Below, one piece after another: positions 25,291 to 34,800 of a DNA stretch of 44,728 bases; the first letter of the stretch is position 1; every line of letters begins with the position of its first letter. The DNA comes from an uncultured Muribaculaceae bacterium (GTDB lineage Bacteria > Bacteroidota > Bacteroidia > Bacteroidales > Muribaculaceae): assembly GCA_910584185.1 (NCBI GenBank), contig CAJTYC010000001.1:1-44728 (forward strand), read 5' to 3'. Below the pieces are notes generated by a model. It was given only the letters and a program-made list of their open reading frames with translations, did not search any database and was not told the DNA's origin. The translations under genes were made by a program, and so were the position numbers.

Positions 25291-26856
25291 ATGCGCCAAC
25301 CGCTCTACCCCATAGGCATACAGACATTCTCTGACATCATTGAGAATGGCTACATTTATGTCGACAAGACCGAATATATCGCCAAGCTGCTATCTTCGGG
25401 CAAGTATTATTTTCTGAGCCGTCCGAGACGTTTCGGCAAGTCGTTGTTGATATCCACACTCGAAGAGGTGTTTCGCGGCAACCGCGAACTCTTCAACGGA
25501 CTTTATATCAGCGACACCGATTACGACTGGGCTCCTCATGAAGTACTTCACATTGATTTTAGCGGAACAAATTGCTCACGCCCCGACAGTGTGGCAAACA
25601 AACTCCACTCCACTGTAAGCAACTGGGAACAACACTTAAACATACCGGCTTCGGAAGCCTCGATCGAACAAAGATTTCGCAATGTCATACAATGCGCTCA
25701 TGAAAAATCAGGTCGTCAGGTCGTAATTCTGATTGATGAATACGACAAGCCTTTGCTTGAGACGGTTGACAATCCGGAGCTTCAGGAAAAATTTCGCACT
25801 CAGCTGCGTGCTTTTTACGGCAACCTCAAGAATCAGGATAAGCACATTCGCTTCGCCATGCTCACAGGTGTAACCAAATTCGGACACCTGAGCATATTCA
25901 GCGACCTCAACAACCTTCAGGATATCTCTATGCTTGAAGAATTTGCCGGCATTTGCGGAGTCACCAGCGATGAGTTGCGCCATTACTTCGACGATGGTGT
26001 GGGCATCCTTGCCAATCGGAGAGGCATGACCACCGAAGAGGCATACGAACAATTACGCATAAATTATGACGGCTATCGGTTCTCTCCGCTCGGCGGACCC
26101 AACATATATAACCCTTTCAGCCTTCTCAATTGTCTGAAAGCATCATGGATTCGCGACTATTGGTTTCAGACCGGCACACCCACCTTTCTCGTCAAGCTCA
26201 TCATGTCGCGGCAGATTGAATTGCAAAGTCTTGACAGCCTTAAGGTTCCAATGCAGTCAGTAGAGAATGTCTCCTACGACTTAAAGTCATCACTTATTCC
26301 GGTGCTTTATCAAGCAGGATATCTGACTATCAAGGATTACGACCCGTTCACCGACCTTCTCACCCTGTCATTCCCCAACCGCGAAGTGCAAAGAGGCTTC
26401 CTGATAAGCCTGATGAACCTTTACGTTCCTTCCGACAATGACTCAGCTTTCAGCATAGCCAAGTTTTATGAAGATGTGAAGCAAGGAGACGCCGAGGCTT
26501 TCATGACTCGGCTGCAAAGTCTTTTCGCAGATTTCAATCAAGATGCCTTCAACAGGATAAACCTCGAACAGCATTATCAAGACATAACATACTTGGTGTT
26601 CAAGCTATTGGGATTTCTCATTCACGTGGAATACAAGACATCATCGGGCCGCATAGACATGCTCGTAAAGAATGACCGCTACATCTTCGTAATGGAATTC
26701 AAGCTGAACTCTACCCCTCAAGATGCTCTGCGCCAGATTGACGAGAAAGGTTACATGCTTCCGTTCAAGGCAGACAACCGCAAACTGATAAAAATAGGGG
26801 CAAACTTCTCCGACAAAACCAAGAGCCTCGACTCATGGATTATCGAAGAAGTCTAA
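25291..26856 (+). CDS. AAA-ATPase-like / PD-(D/E)XK nuclease-like protein, copy 1
   Basis: 521 residues. The N-terminal ATPase-like domain (PF09820 type) opens with YPIGIQTFSDIIENGYIYVD and has P-loop FLSRPRRFGKSLLISTL (about 42-58) and Walker B-like QVVILIDEYDKPLLE. The C-terminal PD-(D/E)XK domain has EYKTSSGRIDMLVKNDRY followed by FVMEFKL: Asp in RID and the ExK pair are present. The family is abundant in Bacteroidales genomes; its role is not established. A second copy of identical length lies at 38237. The DUF2007 gene follows after 19 bp. Confidence 0.85.
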   Translation: MRQPLYPIGIQTFSDIIENGYIYVDKTEYIAKLLSSGKYYFLSRPRRFGKSLLISTLEEVFRGNRELFNGLYISDTDYDWAPHEVLHIDFSGTNCSRPDSVANKLHSTVSNWEQHLNIPASEASIEQRFRNVIQCAHEKSGRQVVILIDEYDKPLLETVDNPELQEKFRTQLRAFYGNLKNQDKHIRFAMLTGVTKFGHLSIFSDLNNLQDISMLEEFAGICGVTSDELRHYFDDGVGILANRRGMTTEEAYEQLRINYDGYRFSPLGGPNIYNPFSLLNCLKASWIRDYWFQTGTPTFLVKLIMSRQIELQSLDSLKVPMQSVENVSYDLKSSLIPVLYQAGYLTIKDYDPFTDLLTLSFPNREVQRGFLISLMNLYVPSDNDSAFSIAKFYEDVKQGDAEAFMTRLQSLFADFNQDAFNRINLEQHYQDITYLVFKLLGFLIHVEYKTSSGRIDMLVKNDRYIFVMEFKLNSTPQDALRQIDEKGYMLPFKADNRKLIKIGANFSDKTKSLDSWIIEEV

Positions 26857-26875
26857 CCATAAAAACTCAAAGCCT

Positions 26876-27073
26876 ATGACACTTCTTAGCTCTTATCCCA
26901 CCATGCCTGATGCCGCCATAGTGCAAGGCATGCTCAAATCGCACGGCATACAATCGGTGCTCCAAGACCGAAACAATGCCTACGTGCCCATATTCGGCGG
27001 CGTGGACTTGCTCGTCAACGACAACGACTACGAGAAAGCCCGCCAACTACTCACAGAGCATGGCGATGCCTGA
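26876..27073 (+). CDS. DUF2007-like small protein
   Basis: 65 residues. The pattern LLSSYPTMPDAAIVQGMLKS, then GIQSVLQDRN, GGVDLLVNDNDYEKARQLL is typical of DUF2007, a small ferredoxin-like fold once described as a putative signal-transducing protein. No signal peptide or catalytic residue. It lies 19 bp after the ATPase/nuclease gene and 51 bp before the next gene. Confidence 0.75.
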   Translation: MTLLSSYPTMPDAAIVQGMLKSHGIQSVLQDRNNAYVPIFGGVDLLVNDNDYEKARQLLTEHGDA

Positions 27074-27091
27074 CATGTCATAATTATTTTG

Positions 27092-27099
27092 TAAATTTG
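27092..27099 (+). promoter_or_regulatory. Possible -7 box for the 27125 gene
   Basis: TAAATTTGCGG is identical to the -7 region of the HAD-ribF promoter, 25 bp before ATG 27125. No TTTG was found at the usual distance upstream. Confidence 0.3.
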
Positions 27100-27124
27100 C
27101 GGACATTTAAGGAAGCGCATTTTT

Positions 27125-27832
27125 ATGAAACCGAAGACAGAGGAGGCTTGGCGGACTGTGGTGGGAGGCTTCGGCGGGGCCGTGGCCATCATGAGCGGCA
27201 TGGCTGCTTATATTATGCTGAAAACGTTGCTCACACCTTGGATTATCCCGGTGCTGTGTGTACTGCCGGTGGCTTTGGCCTTGGCGTTGCCACTGCGCAG
27301 TGTGACCGGATGGCTCACCGGCTCCGTCAACGTGTGGCTCAACCTGTCGGTTCACATGCTGCTGATGTACCCCCTGCTGTTGGGCGCAGTGCTGCTGACC
27401 AACAAATTGTGGGTAATCACAAATGAGCGCGACATGCAGGGAGTGGTGGACCGAGTCTACACCGAAAGGCGCAAGTCCACACGCCGTCAAGGCCGGAGAA
27501 GTTATCACACTGTGGAGAAACTGCAAAATGTAATCGACATAACCCTCGAGACCGGCAAGACACGCAAGATTGACGTGTCGAAAAAGATATACCGGCAAGT
27601 AGAGAAGGGCGACACCGTGGAGATACCCATAACCACCGGCATATTCCATATGACACAGATGGAGGAAGGACAGCTCACGCTGCTGCATCCACACATCAAG
27701 AAAAGCCGCCGTTCATATCCCGACCGGCCCAACTTCGGCGTGGGAGCAAAAAGAAGCAAGATGACTCCGGAAGAAATCCGCGACTATCACCGCCGCCGCA
27801 TCGACAGCATCCGCAACTCCTTCAAGCATTAA
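27125..27832 (+). CDS. Membrane protein with soluble C-terminal domain, unknown
   Basis: 235 residues. Three membrane helices can be seen: GAVAIMSGMAAYIML (about 18-33), PWIIPVLCVLPVALALAL (about 38-55) and LSVHMLLMYPLLLGAVLLTN (about 74-93). Residues about 100-235 are soluble and basic, with SRRxGRRSYHTVEKLQ-like and KIDVSKKIYRQVEKGDTVEI segments that could form a beta-sheet, and a charged tail. I do not recognise the family. The TAA stop is the first part of an inverted repeat with the 28-bp repeat copy B just downstream, which may terminate transcription. Confidence 0.7.
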   Translation: MKPKTEEAWRTVVGGFGGAVAIMSGMAAYIMLKTLLTPWIIPVLCVLPVALALALPLRSVTGWLTGSVNVWLNLSVHMLLMYPLLLGAVLLTNKLWVITNERDMQGVVDRVYTERRKSTRRQGRRSYHTVEKLQNVIDITLETGKTRKIDVSKKIYRQVEKGDTVEIPITTGIFHMTQMEEGQLTLLHPHIKKSRRSYPDRPNFGVGAKRSKMTPEEIRDYHRRRIDSIRNSFKH

Positions 27833-27875
27833 GGCCCGTCTTAGGCCCCGCCATTTTTTGTGAGACGGGGCCTTA
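27830..27875. repeat. 28-bp stop-codon-associated repeat, copy B, with inverted arm
   Basis: The repeat proper is 27848-27875 (core CATTTTTTGTGAGACGGGGC). TAAGGCCCGTCT at 27830-27841, starting with the stop codon of the preceding gene, is complementary to AGACGGGGCCTTA at its right end apart from one bulged C. An inner pairing AGGCCCCG/CGGGGCCT is also possible. Could act as a terminator hairpin. Confidence 0.75.
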
Positions 27876-28222
27876 GTGGGCTGTGCTGCGAACCTCTGAT
27901 ATATACTTCACTGTTACATTACGTCGGAGAGTTACTCTTGTTTATTGCGATTGCATTACTCTTAATTGGTGCAATTGCAACGCTCTTGTTTGATGCATCC
28001 GTGATTATTCTCTGAGACAGATTCTGGTCCCTGTCCTGTCCCCTGCTCACGCGTCAACCGTGCCGAATATGCTTTACAACATATTCCGCGCTAAATCGGG
28101 GCATAACCCACTGCTATTTCAAGAATAATTTGTAATTTTGCACTTAGACTTCCACGCCTTGGGTAAATCGTGCTGAGGTACTTATAATTACCTTCGGAGG
28201 GAAATCTAACAACATATTTTAG
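27876..28222. other. Non-coding region upstream of the palindrome
   Basis: No convincing gene. It holds a 24-bp tandem repeat (27932-28003), a small inverted repeat GAATATG/CATATTC near 28065-28086 and a lone TAATTTTG box at 28133-28140 that could drive the downstream leader. Short antisense reading frames here lack support. Confidence 0.5.
27932..28003. repeat. 24-bp degenerate tandem repeat, three units
   Basis: Units start at 27932, 27956 and 27980: TTACTCTTGTTTATTGCGAT.., TTACTCTTAATTGGTGCAAT.., ACGCTCTTGTTTGATGCATC... The first two are closely similar, the third diverged. One frame reads as a hydrophobic peptide but has no start codon. Confidence 0.6.
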
Positions 28223-28473
28223 AAAAGCGTGTATCAACGCTTGTTCTTGGCAACTCGGAACTTCGAACACTCCATCAATCGTCAAAGAGCATAGCAACGA
28301 TAGACGCCACGGGTATGTATATACCTATCCGGGCTCATTTCAGGCACATGCTTGAAATGGGTTTGGGGTATCTGCATATAGGCGTGGAGTCGAAGTTGCT
28401 CGTTCTGACGATTAAAGCAAGTTCGAAGGCTACGAGTTGCGGGACGAGTAATGATAAGGCTCCCGCTTTTTTT
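28223..28473 (+). ncRNA. Candidate structured RNA: long imperfect palindrome ending in a T-tract
   Basis: Nested complementary arms, outermost first: 28223-28229/28464-28470 (AAAAGCG), 28232-28236/28452-28456, 28240-28246/28442-28448 (with G-U pairs), 28250-28257/28433-28440 (GCAACTCG), 28261-28268/28421-28428 (CTTCGAAC), 28277-28284/28406-28413 (AATCGTCA), 28294-28298/28395-28399, 28303-28311/28383-28391 (one mismatch), 28314-28325/28367-28378 (one mismatch, one G-U), 28336-28345/28350-28359 with an ACAT loop. Seven T follow. It could be a free RNA, a leader of the helicase gene or a MITE-like element. The AT-rich gap 28474-28520 separates it from the gene. Confidence 0.5.
28439..28473 (+). 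terminator. Alternative terminator hairpin inside the palindrome
   Basis: GCGGGA (28439-28444) can pair with TCCCGC (28461-28466), followed by T7. Its left arm overlaps the arm CGAGTTGC (28433-28440) and GGACGAG (28442-28448) used in the long rod, so the two folds exclude each other, as in attenuators. The 16-nt loop makes it only moderately stable. Confidence 0.4.
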
Positions 28474-28520
28474 ATTTATCAACATCATATATCCGTCAGA
28501 GCCTACGGCCATGTGAATAT

Positions 28521-31500
28521 ATGATTATTGATAACAAAACCATAACCGAGCCTCGCTCCACCATAAAATCAGTTTGGGCCTATATTCACAGGTACACTCA
28601 AGACGGCAACCTTAACATCGTTACCGGGTTCTTTACTATTTCCGCCCTATGCCTTCTAAAGAAATTCGAGAAAGAACCGAAGAAATTCCGACTCATTCTC
28701 GGTGAAATTGCAGGAAACTCCGAATTACAGGAACGTGTTATCAATATCATAAGCGGCGACACAAGCATCACCCAAGGATTTCAGCTTAATGTCTCAGCCA
28801 AGAAAGCAATTGAGTTCCTGAAGCAAGACAATGTATCGGTCCGCTTAATTGACAGTAATTTCTGCCACGCCAAGGCATACATTTACGAAGATGCCGACGA
28901 GCGTAATTGCTACTATATAAATGGCAGTTCCAATCTTACTGAGTCAGGTTTAGGCACCAATCCGGGCAGCAACATAGAACTGAATATAGCCGAGACCGGA
29001 AGTGGTCAAGGTAATTTCGGGAAGTTGCTTGAATGGTTTGAACGCACTTGGGCTCACGATGCCCTTGAAAAGGTTACCGTCAGGGAGGATGGCAAAAATG
29101 TAAAGAAAGAGGTGAAGCAATATTTTATTGACCTCATTCAGAATATTTATCGCGATTATACTCCGAAAGATATTTACTACAAAATTCTCTACGAGCTTTT
29201 CAATAACGACATTGAAGCCTCAATGCACGATTCTACCGACAAACGCATAGTCCGTCTTGAAGAGACTGTGATATGGAACACCCTTTTCGATTATCAGAGG
29301 AAAGGGGTGAAGTCATTGATTCAGATGCTCATAAAATATGACGGTGCAATACTTGCCGATGCCGTAGGTCTCGGAAAGACATTCTCCGCTTTGGCGGTAA
29401 TGAAATATTTCCAGAATGAGGGCTACGACACCGTACTTCTCTGCCCCAAGAAGCTCGAGGAAAACTGGCAGCAATATCGTTACAAGCGAGGCTCCAGATT
29501 TGAGAGAGACGCTTTCGACTATGAAGTCCGCTTTCATACCGACCTGCAAGACACCCGCTTGCAAGACCGCTACGAAACGGCAAAACTTGATTGGCTCCAA
29601 GCCCGACCGAAATTACTCATTGTAATTGACGAGAGCCACAATCTGCGAAACGACAAGTCAGGCCGCTACCAATATCTCATTGAACAACTGCTCCGCGAAT
29701 CAAGCAAAGCCGATATCAAGGTGCTTGAACTCTCCGCCACACCGATAAATACAAACATCAACGATGTTCGCAACCAGTTCAAACTTTTTGTCAGGGGACG
29801 CGACGATGGATTCTCCGGCGAGGCTTTTGGCATACCCTCGCTTTCGGACTTATTCAAGACAGCCCAAAAGATTCTCAACGAATGGAGCGTGGATGAAAAC
29901 CGCACCATCCGTGACCTTATCGCCAAGCTTCCCGATAAGTTTTTCAATCTCACCGACCGCCTTGTGGTCGCCCGTACCCGTAAGATGATTGAGAAGTCGG
30001 AGGGCAAGTCGCTCGGTTTCCCGGTGAAGAATAAACCGATTAACGAATATCTCGGCATTCAGAAGCTCGGCAACCTCAATTCGTTTGATGAAATCTACAA
30101 CGCACTGCTCGCACCCATGCTTTCGGCTTATAAACCCAATGCCTACACACAGCGCAACGGTGGCGGCGGCTTCGGAGACCCTGCCGTGCGCGACCGTTTC
30201 CTTGTGCGTATGATGATGATTCTTTTCCTCAAGCGCCTTGAAAGCTCGTGGGTAGCTTGCAAATCTACCGTCGAAAAGGTGCTTGCCCACCACGAACACG
30301 CTTTGGAGAAAATTGACCGCTTCATCAAATATCGCGAGGACAACGAACTTGATGACGATTTTCCCGAAGAAAATGAGGACGATTTCGCACTTGGCAAAAA
30401 GAATCCCGTCGCGCTCTCCGAAATTGTTGACATTAACGCTTTCCGTCGCGATATCGAAAAAGACGTGAAGCTTCTCCGTGTATTCGTAGAAAATATGCAG
30501 ATGCACCACGACCAATTCTATGCCGGTCAAATCAAAGATGAGAAACTTGAACGTCTTAAAGAATATGTCAGCGACAAGGTGAACCGTTCTCACAAGAAAG
30601 TCCTCATTTTCACTGCATTTGCCGACACCGCGCGGTATCTCCACGAGCAGCTTGAACCTCTGTTTCCCGGACGCGTGGCCCACGTGGATGGTGAGGGCGC
30701 AGTGTTCCAAGGTCAACGTGAAGCCAACTTCCAATCCACCCTTATGCGTTTCGCCCCGGAAAGCAAGATGTACAAGGAGTTTGATTGGGCACCGGTCTAT
30801 CACGCATATTTCCCGATTGACGATCCGCATTTCGACCGTTCCAACAATAAATGGAACGTCAAGTTTGCCGAGTGGAAGAAAATCATAGCAGAATCCGACC
30901 ACGATTTGGCCATTCGTTGTCGCCAACTTCTCAATGAGCCGGTCAACGTGCTTATCGCCACCGACTGTCTCTCCGAGGGTCAGAACCTCCAGGATGCGCA
31001 GACGGTAATCAATTACGATATACACTGGAACCCGGTGCGCATCATCCAGCGCGTTGGCCGTATTGACCGTATCGGCTCGCCCAACGCTTCGATCGACTGC
31101 GTCAACTTTTGGCCTGCCAAAAATTACGACGAATATCTAAGCCTCGCCAACCGAATCAACGACCGAATGGCCACCATGGCTCTCGTCGGCACTGAAACGA
31201 TGGCCGTAACCGAAGAACTTGAAAAGCAGCTTGCCGACAATCCCATAATTGACCGCAACGACCAAAAATTGCTCGCACAACTCCAAACATCGGTTGATGA
31301 AGCCGAGGAGTCTGACAAGAGTTTTGGTCTTCAGGACCTTTCATTCGAGAATTTCCGCCAAGACCTTCTCGACTACCTCGGCGACAAGGGTGATGAACTC
31401 AGCCGCATGCCCAATGGATGCTATTCGGGCTTCAAGACGGTTGACAACCTCTTTGAGAATGTGCCTGAGAGCATTGTCGCCCTCGTCGCATCCCCACATA

Positions 31501-31871
31501 AACCGGTCGGGGTCACCGAACATAAGTATAACGAGTTTTGGCTCGTGCTCCGTCCCGTCAACTCAGAGCGCGTCGAAACCGTCAAAACGTTCAACCGACA
31601 GGAAATCCTCGCTATACTCCGCGCCAATCTTAAAAAGGTAAGAAATGTGCCCTCTGCAATTGACCGTGGCGACCTCGCGGCTATCGAGAGATTGAAGACA
31701 ATCATGGAGGCATGGATCTCGGAGCAAGTGCCTCGTGAAAATCTTTCTCTCGTACAAGACCTCTTCTCTGGCGACTTCCGAGCTGCGAAGAAAACTAAGG
31801 AATCCAAACTCGAAAAGAAATTCAACCCTGACAACATCGACCTCATCTGTTGGGAATACATAACGAAGTAG
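28521..31871 (+). CDS. PLD-nuclease-like / SNF2 helicase fusion of a restriction-type defence system
   Basis: 1116 residues. Residues about 1-200 form a phospholipase D-like domain with CHAKAYIYEDAD (near 115) and INGSSNLTESGLG (near 134), the HxK and GSxN parts of an HKD site; the HxK-to-Asp spacing is one residue longer than usual. Then a SNF2-type helicase: Walker A ILADAVGLGKT (about 274-284), LLIVIDESHNLRN (DESH, near 370), LSATPINT (near 404), KVLIFTAFADTARYL (near 693), VLIATDCLSEGQNL (near 810) and QRVGRIDRIGSP (near 845). The tail is charged. It should translocate on DNA and possibly cut it. The methyltransferase gene starts 3 bp after its stop, forming one operon. Confidence 0.85.
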   Translation: MIIDNKTITEPRSTIKSVWAYIHRYTQDGNLNIVTGFFTISALCLLKKFEKEPKKFRLILGEIAGNSELQERVINIISGDTSITQGFQLNVSAKKAIEFLKQDNVSVRLIDSNFCHAKAYIYEDADERNCYYINGSSNLTESGLGTNPGSNIELNIAETGSGQGNFGKLLEWFERTWAHDALEKVTVREDGKNVKKEVKQYFIDLIQNIYRDYTPKDIYYKILYELFNNDIEASMHDSTDKRIVRLEETVIWNTLFDYQRKGVKSLIQMLIKYDGAILADAVGLGKTFSALAVMKYFQNEGYDTVLLCPKKLEENWQQYRYKRGSRFERDAFDYEVRFHTDLQDTRLQDRYETAKLDWLQARPKLLIVIDESHNLRNDKSGRYQYLIEQLLRESSKADIKVLELSATPINTNINDVRNQFKLFVRGRDDGFSGEAFGIPSLSDLFKTAQKILNEWSVDENRTIRDLIAKLPDKFFNLTDRLVVARTRKMIEKSEGKSLGFPVKNKPINEYLGIQKLGNLNSFDEIYNALLAPMLSAYKPNAYTQRNGGGGFGDPAVRDRFLVRMMMILFLKRLESSWVACKSTVEKVLAHHEHALEKIDRFIKYREDNELDDDFPEENEDDFALGKKNPVALSEIVDINAFRRDIEKDVKLLRVFVENMQMHHDQFYAGQIKDEKLERLKEYVSDKVNRSHKKVLIFTAFADTARYLHEQLEPLFPGRVAHVDGEGAVFQGQREANFQSTLMRFAPESKMYKEFDWAPVYHAYFPIDDPHFDRSNNKWNVKFAEWKKIIAESDHDLAIRCRQLLNEPVNVLIATDCLSEGQNLQDAQTVINYDIHWNPVRIIQRVGRIDRIGSPNASIDCVNFWPAKNYDEYLSLANRINDRMATMALVGTETMAVTEELEKQLADNPIIDRNDQKLLAQLQTSVDEAEESDKSFGLQDLSFENFRQDLLDYLGDKGDELSRMPNGCYSGFKTVDNLFENVPESIVALVASPHKPVGVTEHKYNEFWLVLRPVNSERVETVKTFNRQEILAILRANLKKVRNVPSAIDRGDLAAIERLKTIMEAWISEQVPRENLSLVQDLFSGDFRAAKKTKESKLEKKFNPDNIDLICWEYITK

Positions 31872-31874
31872 ACT

Positions 31875-34800
31875 ATGGTACAATTAAATACGTTTCAAAA
31901 CGGCAACGTTCTGCAAGGGTCAATAGCACTATTTGAGTCGCTTGGCTTAAAAATCAATAATGCCTCGGATTCGCCACTGCCTATATCAGCGGTGCTCCCC
32001 GAAGCGACAAAATCTGTACGGGATATTTTTCCAAAGGTAGCTGAATGCTATTTCGTCGGCACCATTGACGACAAGACCCTTCGAGGCGAGGATGAGGGAA
32101 CCGAATTAGCTGAAGAACAGCAACGAGTCACCGACGGCTACCAAGGCATGTTCGTGTTTGCAGTTGATATTTTCCCAAATGAGAAAATCAGCCGCACAGA
32201 AATAGCCGCACTCAACCGAGCTTTTAACCGTGCCTCCAAAGCCGCCCCTGTCGCTCTCATTGTGCGCTATGGTGACTATATATCCCTCTCTATATGCGAA
32301 CGCACCGCCTATAAACAGGCCGGGCACTCGGGTGAAAAACCGGGAATAGTTTCCCTCCTAAGAGATATCAACTTTAAGCATCCACATCGAGGTCATTTAG
32401 ATATCCTCGAAGATATGAAAGCCACCGGCTTGACCACTTTCGACAGTCTATATGACCGATGGCTTAAAGTTTTCAATAACGACACTCTCACCGACCGTTT
32501 CTATGTAGAATTACAAAACTGGTTCTTTTGGGCTATCAAAAATGTTTCGTTCCCCAACGATATCAATGACGATAATGACGATGATAAGTATAATCCTGAA
32601 AACGTCATTCGTCTTATAACTCGACTTGTATTCGTTTGGTTCTTGAAACAAAAGGGGCTTGTTCCTACCAGAATCTTCGATTCCAATAAACTGCATGACA
32701 TCTTAAAAGATTTTGATGCCGAGAGCGACACATCCTCTCAATATTATCGCGCCATATTGCAAAATCTTTTCTTCGCCACACTCAATAGAAAGATTGGCGA
32801 AAGAGCATTTGCTTTTGATGAGGGATGGTCAAAAAATCGATCCAATCAAGACGTGCGCACTTTATACCGCTTTGAGCAGGATTTTATATGGTGGGATTCT
32901 CAAAATCCAGAAAACTCTCGCCGTGTCGTAAATGAGAATGTCTTGAGTTTATTCTCCCATGTTCCATACATGAACAACTCTCTATTTGAGTGTCTTGATA
33001 ATAAGCGTAGGAAAGGGAAAACTTATTATTGGGACGGCTTTAGCCGCAATAATAAGCGACAAGCGAAAGTGCCCAACAGACTGTTTTTCACGAATGAAGA
33101 AATTGTTGACCTAACCGATTCCTACCTTGACCTCTCGGAAAACCAAAAGGAGTCTGACCTGCGTAAATATCGAGAGGTAAGAGTTCACGGCCTCATCAAT
33201 ATTCTTAGCCGCTATCACTTCACGATTGAGGAAAACACGCCTCTTGACGTTGACGTGGCCCTCGACCCCGAACTTCTTGGCAAAGTGTTTGAGCAGCTTC
33301 TTGCAGCCTTCAATCCTGAAACCAAAAAGACTGCCCGAAAATCAACCGGCTCTTACTATACCCCTCGACCGATAGTGCAATACATGGTCAACGAATCTAT
33401 TGTAGCCTATCTCAACCGCACAGTTCCTTCCGTGCCGGAAGATAAGGTTCGCTTAATGCTCGGCTATGACCAAGATGTCGACATTGACCTCACAGATGAT
33501 CAACGCCGCAAATTGGTTGAGGCCGTTTTCAACTGCCGTATTCTCGACCCTGCTTGCGGTTCGGGCGCATTCCCTATGGGCGCGTTGCAGCAATTGTCAC
33601 ACCTTCTCTCAAGAGTAGATGCTGGCAATCGCTATTGGGAAGACACCGTGATGTCGCGTGCTATGACCGATGTACAAAAAGCTTCGCACCTTGACGATGA
33701 AAACCAAGAGGCCACCAAGGCTGATATACAGGAGGTTTTCAATATGTCGGTTGCATATCCCGACTATGCGCGAAAACTTTATCTTATTGAAAACTGCATC
33801 TACGGCGTAGACATCCAATGTATTGCAGTGCAAATATCCCGTTTGCGCTTCTTCATTTCTTTGCTTTGTGAACAAAAGCCTACGGACAACCCCACCGATA
33901 ATTTCGGTGTGCGCCCGCTGCCTAACCTTGAAATGAAGTTCGTCACGGCTAATACTCTCGTCATGCTCTCAAATGCTGATGACGCCCACCTCCTCTTTGA
34001 GGATGAAGAAATAAAACACCTCATAGATGACTTGCGGCAAGTACGGCACAATTTGTTTGTTGCTACTTCTTCTAACAGCAAGAAGCGATACCTCGAACGC
34101 GACGCTCGTCTTCGTGAACAAATTGCACAACTCTCTGCCGATAACTTCACCGACGAACGCCAGCAAAAGATAGAGCAGAACGAACTCCTTCTTGCCGAGG
34201 CTGAGTCCAAGCTGCAATTCGCCAAAGATAATCTTCCCGACAATGTCGTTGTCGTTGAAGAAAAAGACCTGTTTGGTAACGTAACTACCACCCGCCGTGA
34301 GAGCAGTCGCGACCGCGAACTTCGCACTCTCACAAATCATGTCAATCTTATCAGATCAGAAATCAAAAAATTGCGTGAAACAGCCGAATCTGGACGAGCC
34401 TCAACTCTCGCCCTTGCCCGTCAGCTCACAGACTGGAATCCATACGACCAAAACGTATCCTCCCCATTCTTCGACCCCGACTGGATGTTCGGTGTTAAAG
34501 ATGGCTTCGATATCGTTATCGGCAACCCTCCGTATGTTAGTGCTCCTGTACAAATTGCTGATCCTATTTTAAATGAGCAACGTTCAAGATTGGTGGAATG
34601 TAATAAATATACTACCCTCTATCAAAAATGGGATTTATATATTCCTTTTATGGAAAGAGGTATGAGGTTGCTGGCAAAGGACGGTTGTTTTTCAATGATT
34701 GTCCCCTTTCCCCTTTCAAACCAAACTTATGGTATGAAATTCAGAGAATGGGCTCTTAAGTCCTACAATATCTTTGAAATCGCGAACTTAAATGGCACCA

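Noticed and set aside
27908..28017. Hydrophobic peptide reading over the 24-bp repeats
   Set aside because: No start codon after the upstream stop; hydrophobicity follows from the T-rich repeat.
28223..28473. Retron msr-msd region
   Set aside because: No reverse transcriptase gene in the window, and no a1/a2-type organisation with a branching G could be identified.
28091..28524. Small reading frames on both strands across the palindrome
   Set aside because: They overlap each other, have no family resemblance or promoter, and arise from an inverted repeat; a structured RNA explains the conservation of arms better.
29850..31025. 391-residue leftward frame inside the helicase gene
   Set aside because: Helicase motifs run through the same DNA on the plus strand; the antisense frame has no recognisable motif.
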